64,000 nucleotides of DNA from Chryseobacterium indologenes (GTDB taxonomy: Bacteria > Bacteroidota > Bacteroidia > Flavobacteriales > Weeksellaceae), in assembly GCF_018362995.1 (NCBI RefSeq), contig NZ_CP074372.1, positions 3,100,001 through 3,164,000 of the forward strand. Reading direction: 5' to 3'. A program made the translations under genes and the position numbers. Within the stretch, counting starts at the first letter, position 1. The number at the start of each line of letters is the position of its first letter. Under the pieces are notes generated by a model that searched no databases, was not told the DNA's origin, and saw nothing but the letters and a program-made list of their open reading frames with translations. Shown piece after piece: positions 37,704 through 47,239 of this stretch.

Positions 37704-38582
37704 ATGAAAAATTTAGTAAAACTTGGATTCGCAGCGTTATTATCATTGAGTTCTATGACATTAAAAGCACAGAGCTACATCACCAGCAAAGACAACAGCC
37801 TGCTTTGGGAGGTTTCCGGAAATGGTCTTTCCAAGCCTTCTTATATTACAGGAACATTTCATATCTTATGCACTAAAGATTTTGAAATAAAACCTAAGGT
37901 ATTAAAAGCTCTCGAGAAATCTGACAACTTTGTTATGGAAATCAATTATACAGATCCTGCTGAAATGATGTCACTACAAAAAATGTATCAAAAGACGAAT
38001 AAAAAAATTTCTGACCAGCTTTCTCCGGAAGAAGCCAAGGAACTGAATACTATTCTCGCCAATTACGGAACGGATCTGAAAAGCGTAGATTCTTCAAATC
38101 CTCAGACACTCTATGCACTGCTTTCCACCAAGGCTATTCCTTGTCCTCAGACCGAAGTAAAGCTTTACGAAATGGAACTTCTTAAAAAAGCCATCAAAGA
38201 TAAAAAAAGCATCAAAGGCCTGGAAAAAGTAGATGATCAGATGAAAGCTATTAGCGAAGCCTATGATCTGAAAAGCACCATTGCTCAATTAAAAATGGGT
38301 AAAGAATATGAAAGACTCTTCAGTCAGATGATTGAAGCTTTCAAAAGTGAAAAGGTACAATCCCTTTACAGCCTTTTTAAAGATAAAAGATTCATGAATA
38401 CCCGACAGGAAAAGGCAATGCTGACTGACAGAAATCAAAACTGGGTAAAAACAATGCCGGAAATGATGAAAAAGGGAAGCTCCTTATTTGCGGTTGGTGG
38501 TTCTCATCTTATGGGAGAAAATGGCATCATTCCACTTCTTCAGTCACAAGGCTACACGGTAAAACCTGTGACGAGTTTATAA
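37704..38582 (+). CDS. TraB/GumN family protein
   Basis: 292 residues with an N-terminal signal sequence (cleavage likely after SMTLKA). TraB/GumN motifs: YITGTFHILC near residues 46-55 and the C-terminal FAVGGSHLMGENGIIPLL. Members are periplasmic or membrane-linked and probably metalloprotease-like, but a defined function is lacking. Next downstream is the ECF sigma factor after 24 bases. Confidence 0.88.
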   Translation: MKNLVKLGFAALLSLSSMTLKAQSYITSKDNSLLWEVSGNGLSKPSYITGTFHILCTKDFEIKPKVLKALEKSDNFVMEINYTDPAEMMSLQKMYQKTNKKISDQLSPEEAKELNTILANYGTDLKSVDSSNPQTLYALLSTKAIPCPQTEVKLYEMELLKKAIKDKKSIKGLEKVDDQMKAISEAYDLKSTIAQLKMGKEYERLFSQMIEAFKSEKVQSLYSLFKDKRFMNTRQEKAMLTDRNQNWVKTMPEMMKKGSSLFAVGGSHLMGENGIIPLLQSQGYTVKPVTSL

Positions 38583-38606
38583 CAGTAACCTAACCATGAA
38601 ATTATT

Positions 38607-39110
38607 GTGAGTAATCCAACCGAAACTGCCTTTTTAAAGCTTATCAACCAGCACAAAGGTATCTTATACAAAGCCTCGCGGATCTATGCAGATTCTGTAG
38701 AGGACCGGGAAGATCTGCAGCAGGAAATCCTTATCCAGCTTTGGAAGTCTTATCAGAATTTCAAAGGGAACAGTGAGTTCTCAACCTGGATGTATCGGGT
38801 TGCCATCAATACTGCGATTACATTTTTAAAAAAGGAAAAGCAGAGATCCAATAATCATACAGATGCTCCTCATCATTTTGAGGTACTGCAGGAAGATTAT
38901 AATCCCACAAAAGACAGACAGCTGGAAATTTTCTACAGCGCTGTTCAGGAATTAAATTCCTTAGAAAAAGCAGTCATATTTTATTTCATGGAAGGAATGT
39001 CACACAAAGAGATTGGAAACAATCTCGGCCTCAGCGAAGGCAATGCCCGCGTAAAACTCAACAGAACAAAAGAAAAAATACAGCAAATCATAAAAAAAAT
39101 CAGGCTATGA
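38607..39110 (+). CDS. ECF-type RNA polymerase sigma factor
   Basis: 167 residues with region 2 (about 10-80, DREDLQQEILIQLWKSYQNF and FSTWMYRVAINTA) and region 4 helix-turn-helix (about 115-160, SHKEIGNNLGLSEGNARVKL). The only start in frame is GTG at 38607. A five-codon frame ATG AAA TTA TTG TGA ends with its TGA overlapping this GTG, suggesting translational coupling. It overlaps the membrane protein downstream by four bases, which is probably its partner. Confidence 0.9.
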   Translation: MSNPTETAFLKLINQHKGILYKASRIYADSVEDREDLQQEILIQLWKSYQNFKGNSEFSTWMYRVAINTAITFLKKEKQRSNNHTDAPHHFEVLQEDYNPTKDRQLEIFYSAVQELNSLEKAVIFYFMEGMSHKEIGNNLGLSEGNARVKLNRTKEKIQQIIKKIRL

Positions 39111-39712
39111 ATTTTGATCAATTAAAAGAACAATGGAATAAAGAAGACAGTGATGTCCATATTCCTGACACCATAAAGCAATTAAAGGAAAGCAAACACC
39201 CTATAGAAAAAATCCAGAAAAACATGAAAAGAGAATTCCCTATGCAGATTCTGGCGATTATCCTCATGGCTTTTTTTCCTCTTCAGTTTCAGTTTCCTTC
39301 TTCACAGTATATTATTTATTATGTGTCCTATACAGTGATGGTCGTAATATCTTCATATTATCTGTTTGGGTTTTATAAATTTTACAAACAGACGGAGCTT
39401 TACACAGGAAGCACAAGAAATAGTCTTTGGAAGATCTATCACGAACTCAAATTAAATATGGAAAGATACCAGTCGTTTGGATTTTTGTTACTTCCCCATT
39501 TTCTAATAACATTAGGTCTAGTGGCATATAATGTTTTGGAGAAAAAAGGTGAATCATTGGCGGATATTAGCCATGAACATCAAATATCCCTTATTTTATT
39601 AGTATTGATAGGCGTTCTTTCTGTTGTAGTAAGTATTATTTTATGGACAAAATATTTTTACGGGCCTAGTGCCAAACAATTGGAAAAAATCCTGAACGAA
39701 ATGGACGAATAG
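39107..39712 (+). CDS. Membrane protein coupled to the ECF sigma factor, possible anti-sigma factor
   Basis: 201 residues: a soluble N-terminus (1-45, MNFDQLKEQWNKED...) and four membrane helices (about 47-65, 68-87, 121-140 and 155-178). The ATGA overlap with the sigma gene and the topology with a cytosolic N-terminus fit an anti-sigma factor, but no zinc-binding anti-sigma motif is seen, so this is only inferred. Confidence 0.7.
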   Translation: MNFDQLKEQWNKEDSDVHIPDTIKQLKESKHPIEKIQKNMKREFPMQILAIILMAFFPLQFQFPSSQYIIYYVSYTVMVVISSYYLFGFYKFYKQTELYTGSTRNSLWKIYHELKLNMERYQSFGFLLLPHFLITLGLVAYNVLEKKGESLADISHEHQISLILLVLIGVLSVVVSIILWTKYFYGPSAKQLEKILNEMDE

Positions 39713-39745
39713 TATTGAAAACTCTTATCACAAAACACATTTTAC

Positions 39746-39778
39746 AAAACCTCAGACCTGCTCTGAGGTTTTGTTTTT
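39746..39778 (+). terminator. Terminator after the sigma/anti-sigma pair
   Basis: AAAACCTCAGA-CCTGC-TCTGAGGTTTT, 11 perfect pairs followed by a T run. Confidence 0.9.
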
Positions 39779-39918
39779 TAAAAAATCGTTATTTATCATC
39801 TTCAAATTTATCTGAGGTTTTATTTTTCCGTAAATTTGCAGATCAGAAATAAATCATTATGGATTATGAGCTATTTTCATCCGGTATATGACTTTCTGAA
39901 CGATAAAAATTCTGTAAT

Positions 39919-41559
39919 ATGCTATCAAAAATAAATCCAACACAAACTAACAGCTGGAAAGCGCTTGATGAACACTTCGGTGGAAATGACTTTGATCTTA
40001 GAAGCCTTTTTCATTACAACCCGAACCGTTTTAATGAGTTTTCCCTGCAAAAGGACAACTATCTTTTTGATTACTCTAAAAATTTAATCGATTCAAGAAC
40101 GAAGGATCTTTTATTACAACTGGCTGAAGAAAGTCAGTTAAAAGATGCCATTTCCAGAATGTTCTCTGGTGATAAAATCAATGAAACGGAAGGAAGAGCA
40201 GTTCTTCATACGGCACTGAGAGATTTTTCAGACCGCGAAATTCTTGTGGATGGCGAAAATATCAAGCCACAGATCAAAAGAGTTCTTGATCATATGAAAT
40301 CTTTTTCTGAGAAAATCATTTCAGGAAAACATAAAGGTTTCAGCGGAAAAGAGATCACAGATGTAGTAAACATCGGAATCGGTGGATCAGATTTGGGCCC
40401 GGTAATGGTTTGTTCTGCTTTAAAGCATTTTAAAACAAGATTAAATGTTCACTTTGTTTCCAATGTGGACGGAAATCATATTGCAGAAGTGGTGAAAAAC
40501 TTAAATCCTGAAACCACTTTATTCATCATTGCTTCCAAGACTTTTACGACTCAGGAAACAATGACGAATGCAAATTCAGCAAAGGACTGGTTCCTGAAGG
40601 CTGGAAAGCAGGAAGATGTGGCAAAGCATTTTGTAGCATTATCTACTAATATTGAAGAAGTTAAGAAGTTCGGAATCGCAGAAGAAAATATTTTTGAGTT
40701 CTGGGATTGGGTAGGCGGAAGATATTCTCTTTGGAGTGCTATCGGATTGAGTATCGTACTTTCTGTAGGATATGAAAACTTTGAGCAGCTTTTAAAAGGT
40801 GCTTTTGATACTGACCAGCACTTCCAGACTGCCGATTTCTCTGAAAATGTTCCCGTATTAATGGGACTTCTGGGAATCTGGTATCGTAATTTCTATGCAG
40901 CAACTACTTATGCAATTCTACCTTATTCCCAATATCTGGACAGATTCGCAGCGTATCTTCAACAGGGAGATATGGAAAGCAACGGAAAATGTGTAGACAG
41001 AAACGGTGAATTTGTAGAATATGAAACGGGGCCTATCATCTGGGGAGAACCGGGTACAAACGGCCAGCATGCTTTCTATCAATTGATCCACCAAGGTACA
41101 GAGTTGATTCCGGCAGACTTTATTGCCTATACAAAAAGCCCGAATAAAGTTTCTGATCATCAGGATAAATTATTAGCTAACTTTTTCGCTCAGACTGAGG
41201 CGCTTGCCTTCGGAAAACTGGAAGAAGAAGTTGAAGAGGAACTTAGAAATGCAGGAAAGTCTGATGAAGAAATAGACAGACTGATCAATTTCAAGGTCTT
41301 CCACGGAAATACACCCACTAACTCTATATTATTCAAAGAATTAACTCCTTTTTCATTAGGTCAGCTGATTGCTTTATATGAACACAAGATTTTCGTTCAG
41401 GGAGTTATCTGGAATATTTTCAGCTTTGACCAGTTTGGTGTGGAATTAGGAAAAGTATTAGCCAACAAAATCCTTCCTGAGCTTGAAAACAATGAGGCAA
41501 TAAGCTCTCATGACAGCTCTACCAACGGATTGATCAATTACTATAAAGAAAATAAGTAG
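39919..41559 (+). CDS. pgi: Glucose-6-phosphate isomerase
   Basis: 546 residues, full length. Conserved sequence includes [45 protein letters not shown] and the catalytic-region [15 protein letters not shown]. Converts glucose-6-phosphate to fructose-6-phosphate in glycolysis and gluconeogenesis. A -7-like TAAATTTG lies at about 39832-39839. FolD follows after 47 AG-rich, repeat-like bases. Confidence 0.98.
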   Translation: MLSKINPTQTNSWKALDEHFGGNDFDLRSLFHYNPNRFNEFSLQKDNYLFDYSKNLIDSRTKDLLLQLAEESQLKDAISRMFSGDKINETEGRAVLHTALRDFSDREILVDGENIKPQIKRVLDHMKSFSEKIISGKHKGFSGKEITDVVNIGIGGSDLGPVMVCSALKHFKTRLNVHFVSNVDGNHIAEVVKNLNPETTLFIIASKTFTTQETMTNANSAKDWFLKAGKQEDVAKHFVALSTNIEEVKKFGIAEENIFEFWDWVGGRYSLWSAIGLSIVLSVGYENFEQLLKGAFDTDQHFQTADFSENVPVLMGLLGIWYRNFYAATTYAILPYSQYLDRFAAYLQQGDMESNGKCVDRNGEFVEYETGPIIWGEPGTNGQHAFYQLIHQGTELIPADFIAYTKSPNKVSDHQDKLLANFFAQTEALAFGKLEEEVEEELRNAGKSDEEIDRLINFKVFHGNTPTNSILFKELTPFSLGQLIALYEHKIFVQGVIWNIFSFDQFGVELGKVLANKILPELENNEAISSHDSSTNGLINYYKENK

Positions 41560-41606
41560 TAAGTAAAAAGAAAGTAAAAGTAAATCTATAAAGTAAAAAA
41601 GTAAAA
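41560..41606. repeat. AGTAAAA-type low-complexity repeat between pgi and folD
   Basis: Several copies of AAGTAAAA or close variants fill the whole gap; no other signal is seen. Confidence 0.5.
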
Positions 41607-42491
41607 ATGGCAGAAATTCTTGACGGACTTAAAGTATCCAAGGAAATTAAAGCAGAGATCAAGGTTGAAGTAGAAAAGATTCTCGCAAGCAAAAAAAGAG
41701 CTCCCCATTTGGTAGCTATTCTTGTAGGGAATAACGGAGCTAGCAAGGCCTATGTAAACTCTAAAGTAAAAGACTGTGAAGAAGTAGGATTTCAATCCAG
41801 CTTAATCAAATTTCCAAGCACAGTTTCTGAATCGGAACTATTGGAAAAAATTGATGAGCTTAATAAATCTAAAGCAGTTGACGGATTTATCGTTCAGTTG
41901 CCTTTACCGGACCAGATAGATCAGGAAAAGATTATCAACGCAATTGATCCAAGAAAAGACGTGGATGGTTTCCACCCTGAAAACTTCGGAAAAATGGCGC
42001 TTGAAATGGATACTTTCTTACCAGCTACTCCTTTCGGTATTTTAACATTACTGGAAAGATATAATATTGAAACCAAAGGAAAAGACTGTGTAATTATCGG
42101 AAGAAGTAAAATTGTAGGAAGACCTATGAGTATTCTGATGGGAAGAAAAGATTTCCCTGGGAACTCTACCGTTACCCTTACACACTCTTATACGAAAGAC
42201 ATTGAAGAATACACGAAAAAAGCAGATATCGTAATTACCGCTTTGGGTGATCCTCATTTCTTAAAAGGAGATATGATCAAAGAAGGAGCTGTAATTGTTG
42301 ACGTAGGTATTACAAGAGTAGATAATGACTCTCCAAAAGGATATTACCTTGCAGGTGACGTAGATTTTGACAGCTGTGCAGCTAAAGCAAGCTGGATTAC
42401 TCCGGTACCTGGAGGAGTAGGCCCAATGACAAGAGCGATGTTGATGAAAAACACCATCATTGCTTACAAAACTTCGGTCTATAACGACTAA
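41607..42491 (+). CDS. folD: Methylenetetrahydrofolate dehydrogenase/cyclohydrolase FolD
   Basis: 294 residues. The substrate-binding SKAYVNSKVKDCEEVG with its catalytic Lys, the QLPLPDQID motif and the C-terminal nucleotide-binding VIIGRSKIVGRPM and TPVPGGVGPMTRAMLM are present. Bifunctional one-carbon enzyme making 10-formyl-THF. QueE begins eight bases after the folD stop. Confidence 0.98.
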   Translation: MAEILDGLKVSKEIKAEIKVEVEKILASKKRAPHLVAILVGNNGASKAYVNSKVKDCEEVGFQSSLIKFPSTVSESELLEKIDELNKSKAVDGFIVQLPLPDQIDQEKIINAIDPRKDVDGFHPENFGKMALEMDTFLPATPFGILTLLERYNIETKGKDCVIIGRSKIVGRPMSILMGRKDFPGNSTVTLTHSYTKDIEEYTKKADIVITALGDPHFLKGDMIKEGAVIVDVGITRVDNDSPKGYYLAGDVDFDSCAAKASWITPVPGGVGPMTRAMLMKNTIIAYKTSVYND

Positions 42492-42498
42492 TTTTAAA

Positions 42499-43128
42499 AT
42501 GAATAAAGAAGAAGATATTTTATTAAAAGAAGGTAAAATGCTCCCTGTAATGGAGCATTTTTACACTTTACAGGGAGAAGGAGCACACACCGGAAAAGCC
42601 GCATACTTTATCAGGCTGGGAGGTTGTGATGTAGGATGTCACTGGTGTGATGTAAAAGAAAGCTGGAATCCTGAACTCCATCCTCTGATGAATGCAGTAG
42701 AAATTGCAGAAACAGCTGCGAAACATTGTAAAACCATTGTCCTGACTGGTGGAGAACCTCTGATGTGGAACTTAGATATACTAACTTCCAGATTGAAAGA
42801 GCTGGGATGTACTGTACATATTGAAACCTCGGGAGCTTATCCTATGAGCGGACAACTGGACTGGATTACCCTTTCGCCAAAGAAAACAGGACTGCCTAAA
42901 GAAGAGATCTATCAAAAAGCTCATGAACTTAAAGTGATCATTTTCAATCAGCATGACTTTACGTTTGCACAGGAACAGGCCTCAAAAGTTTCTGAAAACT
43001 GTAAGCTTTATCTTCAAAGTGAATGGAGTAAAAGAGATGAGATGTATCCAAAGATCACAGATTTCATCCTGGAGCATCCGGAATGGCAGGCGTCAGTTCA
43101 GACTCACAAATATCTGAATATCCCGTAA
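42499..43128 (+). CDS. queE: 7-carboxy-7-deazaguanine synthase QueE
   Basis: 209 residues from MNKEEDILLKEG; an earlier in-frame ATG (42460) lies inside folD and adds no similarity. The radical-SAM cluster ligands are Cys43, Cys47 and Cys50 (CDVGCHWC), preceded by MEHFYTLQGEG. QueE converts CPH4 to CDG for queuosine tRNA modification. The start region holds two mutually exclusive hairpins (42535-42577), one with a terminator look. Confidence 0.95.
   Translation: MNKEEDILLKEGKMLPVMEHFYTLQGEGAHTGKAAYFIRLGGCDVGCHWCDVKESWNPELHPLMNAVEIAETAAKHCKTIVLTGGEPLMWNLDILTSRLKELGCTVHIETSGAYPMSGQLDWITLSPKKTGLPKEEIYQKAHELKVIIFNQHDFTFAQEQASKVSENCKLYLQSEWSKRDEMYPKITDFILEHPEWQASVQTHKYLNIP
42535..42577 (+). promoter_or_regulatory. 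Overlapping exclusive hairpins in the start of queE
   Basis: AAAATGCTCC (42535-42544) pairs with GGAGCATTTT (42552-42561), ten perfect pairs with T residues after it. CTCCCTGTAA (42541-42550) also pairs perfectly with TTACAGGGAG (42568-42577). The two stems share CTCC and exclude each other, as in an attenuator. Lies in codons 13-27 of queE. Confidence 0.45.
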
Positions 43129-43170
43129 AAAAACTTAAATTAGCAGGGATTATCCGCTATATACCGATAG

Positions 43171-44541
43171 ATGCAGAGAATTCGATACTCTAGATACCTG
43201 AAATCGATCATTATGTTGCTTGACCTCATGGTTATTGCATCTATCTTCATATTCTTTTTTATAAGCAGAAACGAAAGTTTAAAATACCATAAGGAAACCT
43301 GGTATCAGAATATTTTTTCTCTGATTCTGTTGTTTTTGTTCTGGGTGCTTCTGAGTGGCAGGACAAAAATATACAACATTCCGAGAAACCTTACCTATAC
43401 CTTGTTTCTTGAACGCCTTTTAATCCACTTCCTCTTTTTTATACTTGGCGTACTGCTTATAGGAAAGGTAAGTAATAATGTATTTTTCAATTCGGATATA
43501 TATTGGCTCTCACTATATCTTTTCATTTTCATCTTCCTTGTAAAGTCATTGGTCTATTTCGCGATCAAGTATTTACGTTCCCTTGGAGCTAACTACAGGA
43601 ATGTCATGTTTTTAGGAGACAGCCACTCTATAGAGATCCTGAAAAATATTTTCACAGACCGTAAAGACTACGGATACAGAATATTTGAATACGAAAATTC
43701 TGATATCAATAGTAATGAACTGGTTGCTTTCTGGAAAAAGAACGGGATCCATACCTTATTCTTATCCATGGAAAACTCCTACGGTGAGTGGATTCAGAAT
43801 GAGATTTTCAAGTTGGCAGAAGATAATAAGATTCATATTTCACTTATTCCAAGTATCACGCAAAGCGATTTTTTCCTGTATGATCTTGGGTATATACAAA
43901 CCCAGCCGGTCCTTAACCAGGCAAGATATCCTCTAGATTATTATTCTAATTTTATAATGAAAAGGACGTTTGATGTTTTGTTTTCTGTTATTATACTGGT
44001 TTTTATCTGTTCGTGGGTATTCCCGATCATAGCGGTTTTAATCAAGGCAACTTCCAAAGGTCCTGTATTTTTTCTTCAGAAAAGGTATGGTTTCCATGAA
44101 GAAGTTTTCAATTGTTTTAAATTCAGAACAATGGTTGTAAATGATGAGTCTACAACCAAAACCACATCAATAAATGATTCAAGAATTACCAAAGTAGGCA
44201 AGTTTTTACGAAAAACAAGTCTTGATGAGCTTCCACAGTTCATCAATGTACTGAAAGGGGAAATGTCCGTAGTAGGTCCGCGTCCTCATATGCTCTCTGT
44301 AGATAATTATTATAAACCAAAAATAGGGAGATACAGTTTAAGAAGTATGGTAAACCCCGGTATCACAGGATTGGCACAGGTAAACGGGCTTCGCGGTGAC
44401 TTCGGAGATGTGGAAGTAGAAATGAAAAAACGGGTTCTGGCCGATGCTTTCTATGTAAGAAACTGGAGTTTTATCCTTGATCTGGTGATTATTTTAAAAA
44501 CCGTTTTCCTGGTGATAGGCGGAGATAAAAATGCAAAATAA
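43171..44541 (+). CDS. Undecaprenyl-phosphate sugar phosphotransferase (polyprenyl glycosylphosphotransferase)
   Basis: 456 residues. About five N-terminal helices are followed by a CoA-binding-like middle and the C-terminal bacterial sugar transferase domain from about 263 (KRTFDVLFSVIILVF), with KFRTM, KTSLDELPQFINVLKG and MSVVGPRPH. It transfers a sugar-1-phosphate to undecaprenyl phosphate, the first step of a surface polysaccharide. No other polysaccharide gene is next to it here; the flippase/glycosyltransferase group is about 20 kb away. Confidence 0.93.
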   Translation: MQRIRYSRYLKSIIMLLDLMVIASIFIFFFISRNESLKYHKETWYQNIFSLILLFLFWVLLSGRTKIYNIPRNLTYTLFLERLLIHFLFFILGVLLIGKVSNNVFFNSDIYWLSLYLFIFIFLVKSLVYFAIKYLRSLGANYRNVMFLGDSHSIEILKNIFTDRKDYGYRIFEYENSDINSNELVAFWKKNGIHTLFLSMENSYGEWIQNEIFKLAEDNKIHISLIPSITQSDFFLYDLGYIQTQPVLNQARYPLDYYSNFIMKRTFDVLFSVIILVFICSWVFPIIAVLIKATSKGPVFFLQKRYGFHEEVFNCFKFRTMVVNDESTTKTTSINDSRITKVGKFLRKTSLDELPQFINVLKGEMSVVGPRPHMLSVDNYYKPKIGRYSLRSMVNPGITGLAQVNGLRGDFGDVEVEMKKRVLADAFYVRNWSFILDLVIILKTVFLVIGGDKNAK

Positions 44542-44644
44542 AGAACAGGACCAAACCAGTATTGAAATAATTTTAACACAAAACCAGGCTTTAGTCTTCT
44601 TCCCGACTGTAGCCCAATTAAATAAAAAAGTCTAATTTAGCAGT

Positions 44645-45397
44645 ATGTTAAAAAAGTTTTTCACAGCAGTAGGGGAATACATGATCCTCTTGGGAAAATC
44701 CCTGCAGAAGCCTCAGAAAATGAGGGTTTTCTGGAAGCTGTTCATGAGAGAAATTAATGATTTGGGAGTAAATTCTTTCGGACTTGTCATCTTCACATCC
44801 ATATTCGTTGGAGCGGTAGTGGCTATTCAGATGTTCAATAACTTTGATGCTTCTTCCTTTCCTATTCCGCCTTCATTTGTAGGATATGCTACGAAAGCGG
44901 TTTTGGTTTTGGAATTTGCCCCTACCATTATCAGTCTTATTCTGGCAGGTAAGGTAGGTTCCTATATTGCGTCAAGTATTGGAACAATGAGAGTTTCCGA
45001 ACAGATTGATGCATTGGACATCATGGGAGTAAACTCACCCAATTTTCTGATATTTCCTAAAATTATCGCCTGTATGCTGTTTAATCCCCTTCTTATTGCT
45101 ATCAGTATCGTATTCGGTATTGGTGGTGGATATATTGCCGGGATTTTAACAGGAAACTGGACAGAAAATGATTATATCGTTGGTATTCAAATGTATATGC
45201 CGAATTTATTTATTTACTATGCATTTACCAAGACTATAGTTTTCGCTTTTATTATTGCAACGGTTCCTTCTTATTTCGGATACAATGTAAAAGGAGGATC
45301 ACTGGAAGTAGGTAGAGCAAGTACACAGGCAGTGGTATGGACAATGGTATTCATTATCATTTCTGAATTAATTTTAACCCAATTAATATTAAGCTGA
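44645..45397 (+). CDS. mlaE: ABC transporter permease MlaE
   Basis: 250 residues with about five to six helices and the MlaE permease pattern SIFVGAVVAIQM, FAPTIISLILAGKVGS and MGVNSPNFLIFPK. Inner-membrane part of the phospholipid (Mla-type) transporter that keeps outer-membrane lipid asymmetry. The stop overlaps the ATG of the ATPase (TGATG). Confidence 0.95.
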   Translation: MLKKFFTAVGEYMILLGKSLQKPQKMRVFWKLFMREINDLGVNSFGLVIFTSIFVGAVVAIQMFNNFDASSFPIPPSFVGYATKAVLVLEFAPTIISLILAGKVGSYIASSIGTMRVSEQIDALDIMGVNSPNFLIFPKIIACMLFNPLLIAISIVFGIGGGYIAGILTGNWTENDYIVGIQMYMPNLFIYYAFTKTIVFAFIIATVPSYFGYNVKGGSLEVGRASTQAVVWTMVFIIISELILTQLILS

Positions 45398-46212
45398 TGA
45401 TTGAGGTAAAAGATCTTAAGAAAAGTTTTGATGATGTTGAAGTATTGAAAGGAATTTCAACTTCATTTGATAAAGGAAAAGTAAACTTGATCATTGGGCA
45501 GAGTGGTTCCGGTAAAACCGTTTTTTTAAAAAGTTTATTGAATGTTTATATGCCATCTTCCGGAGAAATTTTATTCGATGGCAGAAATGTCAATACCATG
45601 AACAGGGAAGAAAAACAACATCTTCGTTCAGAAATCGGGACCGTTTTCCAGGGAAGTGCATTATTTGACTCCTTAACTGTGGAAGAGAATATTATGTTTC
45701 CTCTTGATATGTTTACCAATCTTACCTACAGAGAAAAAAAGAAAAGGGTTTTTGAAGTTATAGGAAGAGTGCATCTTGATAAGGCAGATAAAAAATACCC
45801 TTCAGAGATCTCAGGAGGAATGCAGAAAAGAGTTGCTATTGCCCGGGCGATTGTCAACAATCCTAAATATCTGTTCTGTGATGAGCCTAATTCCGGACTG
45901 GATCCGTATACTTCAAAGATCATTGATGATCTTCTTTACGAGATTACCAAAGAATATAATACCACCACCATCATCAATACTCACGACATGAACTCTGTAA
46001 TGACGATTGGCGAGAAAATTGTATACCTAAGGCTGGGAATCAAAGAATGGGAAGGGAATAAAGACATCCTGATTACCGCAGGCAATAAAAATCTGATTGA
46101 TTTCGTTTATTCTTCAGAACTGTTTAAAGAACTGAGAGAATATTTACTTGAGAATAATAAAACGATTGAAACTTCAAATACAAAAATAGACGATAATGAA
46201 AAAGGTACTTAG
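45397..46212 (+). CDS. mlaF: ABC transporter ATPase MlaF
   Basis: 271 residues. Walker A GQSGSGKT at 34-41, signature ISGGMQKRVAIARAI, Walker B LFCDEPNSGLDP and the H-loop NTHDM are all present. ATPase of the Mla lipid transporter with MlaE. The substrate-binding MlaD-like gene is at 26889-27839. The end overlaps the barrel gene by 17 bases. Confidence 0.96.
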   Translation: MIEVKDLKKSFDDVEVLKGISTSFDKGKVNLIIGQSGSGKTVFLKSLLNVYMPSSGEILFDGRNVNTMNREEKQHLRSEIGTVFQGSALFDSLTVEENIMFPLDMFTNLTYREKKKRVFEVIGRVHLDKADKKYPSEISGGMQKRVAIARAIVNNPKYLFCDEPNSGLDPYTSKIIDDLLYEITKEYNTTTIINTHDMNSVMTIGEKIVYLRLGIKEWEGNKDILITAGNKNLIDFVYSSELFKELREYLLENNKTIETSNTKIDDNEKGT

Positions 46213-46807
46213 TATAGCGTTAATAGGATTTTCAATGTGGGCTTCTGCACAGATTTCACTGGCAGGGAAAGCTAACTTAATTTTTCCTACCGGCTCTCCT
46301 TCCTGGTCTAATATTAAAGGAACAGTGAATGATGCCATTGACGGAACAGGTAAAAACAATGTAGGGTTCAATGTCGGACTTTCATTAAAAGTGGGTCTTC
46401 CTACTTCCTTGTTTGTGATGCCGGAGATCTATTATACTCACTTCAAAAATGAGTTTACTACAGAGAACACTACTTTTGATGTTAAAAGCAACCGTATTGA
46501 TGTTCCGGTTCTTTTAGGGTACAACCTTTTGGGGAATATGTTAGGTGTTTTCGTAGGACCTGTTGGAAGTTTTAATTTAAATAAAGACAATACTTACAAT
46601 GATTTCAAAGAAAATGCTAAAAATGACTTTACAGTAGGTTATCAGTTTGGAGCACAGCTTGAAATCAAAAAGCTTATTGTAAATGCAAGATATGAAGGAG
46701 CTTTCAGTAAGGATGAAAGAAACTTTATCAACAGAGTTTCCGGTTCGGAAATCAGATATGATAACAGACCTAACCTGTTTATGGTAGGTTTAGGATACAA
46801 ATTCTAA
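46196..46807 (+). CDS. Outer-membrane beta-barrel protein (PorT/OMP_b-brl-like)
   Basis: 203 residues with a signal peptide (cleavage after WASA) and alternating amphipathic strands ending in a terminal phenylalanine (VGLGYKF), typical of eight-stranded outer-membrane barrels. It overlaps mlaF, so it may be the outer-membrane partner of this lipid transporter; that is inferred only from coupling. Confidence 0.85.
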   Translation: MKKVLSIALIGFSMWASAQISLAGKANLIFPTGSPSWSNIKGTVNDAIDGTGKNNVGFNVGLSLKVGLPTSLFVMPEIYYTHFKNEFTTENTTFDVKSNRIDVPVLLGYNLLGNMLGVFVGPVGSFNLNKDNTYNDFKENAKNDFTVGYQFGAQLEIKKLIVNARYEGAFSKDERNFINRVSGSEIRYDNRPNLFMVGLGYKF

Positions 46808-46832
46808 TTTAATATCGAAATAACAACTTTAG

Positions 46833-46860
46833 ACCCTCAAATTAAATTTGAGGGTTTTTA
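46833..46860. terminator. Convergent terminator after the barrel gene
   Basis: ACCCTCAAAT-TAA-ATTTGAGGGT with ten pairs and T run. It overlaps the stop of the minus-strand coiled-coil gene. Confidence 0.85.
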
Positions 46861-47153
46861 TTTTGTTCTTCAAGTTCAGCCTGACGTTTTGCAATGTCTG
46901 CAGCCTGTTTTTCAAGCTCTTCTTTGTCTTTCTGCAGCTGTTTGAATTCTTTTTTCTTCTGTTCCGCTTTTATAGCGCTTCCTTTGCTTACATACCCTAC
47001 CATTCCTCCAATGATAAGTCCTATTCCTACTCCTGCCATCACTCCCATAATGTGAGAAATTTTTATTTGTTCTACGGCAAAATCAGTAGTTAAATAGAAA
47101 AGCAATGCAGAAACAGCCAAAAGTATAAGTCCGGTAATTGATAAACTCTTCAT
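46842..47153 (-). CDS. Small membrane protein with C-terminal coiled coil
   Basis: 103 residues: two helices (about 4-22 and 32-54, the latter Gly-rich VMAGVGIGLIIGGMVGYV) and a charged coiled-coil tail (62-98, KEFKQLQKDKEELEKQ). Unknown role; glycine-zipper-like helix suggests oligomerisation. Confidence 0.75.
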   Translation of the reverse strand: MKSLSITGLILLAVSALLFYLTTDFAVEQIKISHIMGVMAGVGIGLIIGGMVGYVSKGSAIKAEQKKKEFKQLQKDKEELEKQAADIAKRQAELEEQNKNPQI

Positions 47154-47183
47154 AATATTGTGTTTAGGTGGTTACATAAAAAA

Positions 47184-47216
47184 GCCTTATCAAATTTACT
47201 AAAAATTTAATAAGGC
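47184..47216 (-). terminator. Terminator after the M48 protease
   Basis: GCCTTATTAAATTT / AAATTTGATAAGGC stem (one wobble) followed by T on the minus strand, 23 bases past the stop at 47240. Confidence 0.75.
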
Positions 47217-47239
47217 CTTATTCAAGATTAAAATTCTAA

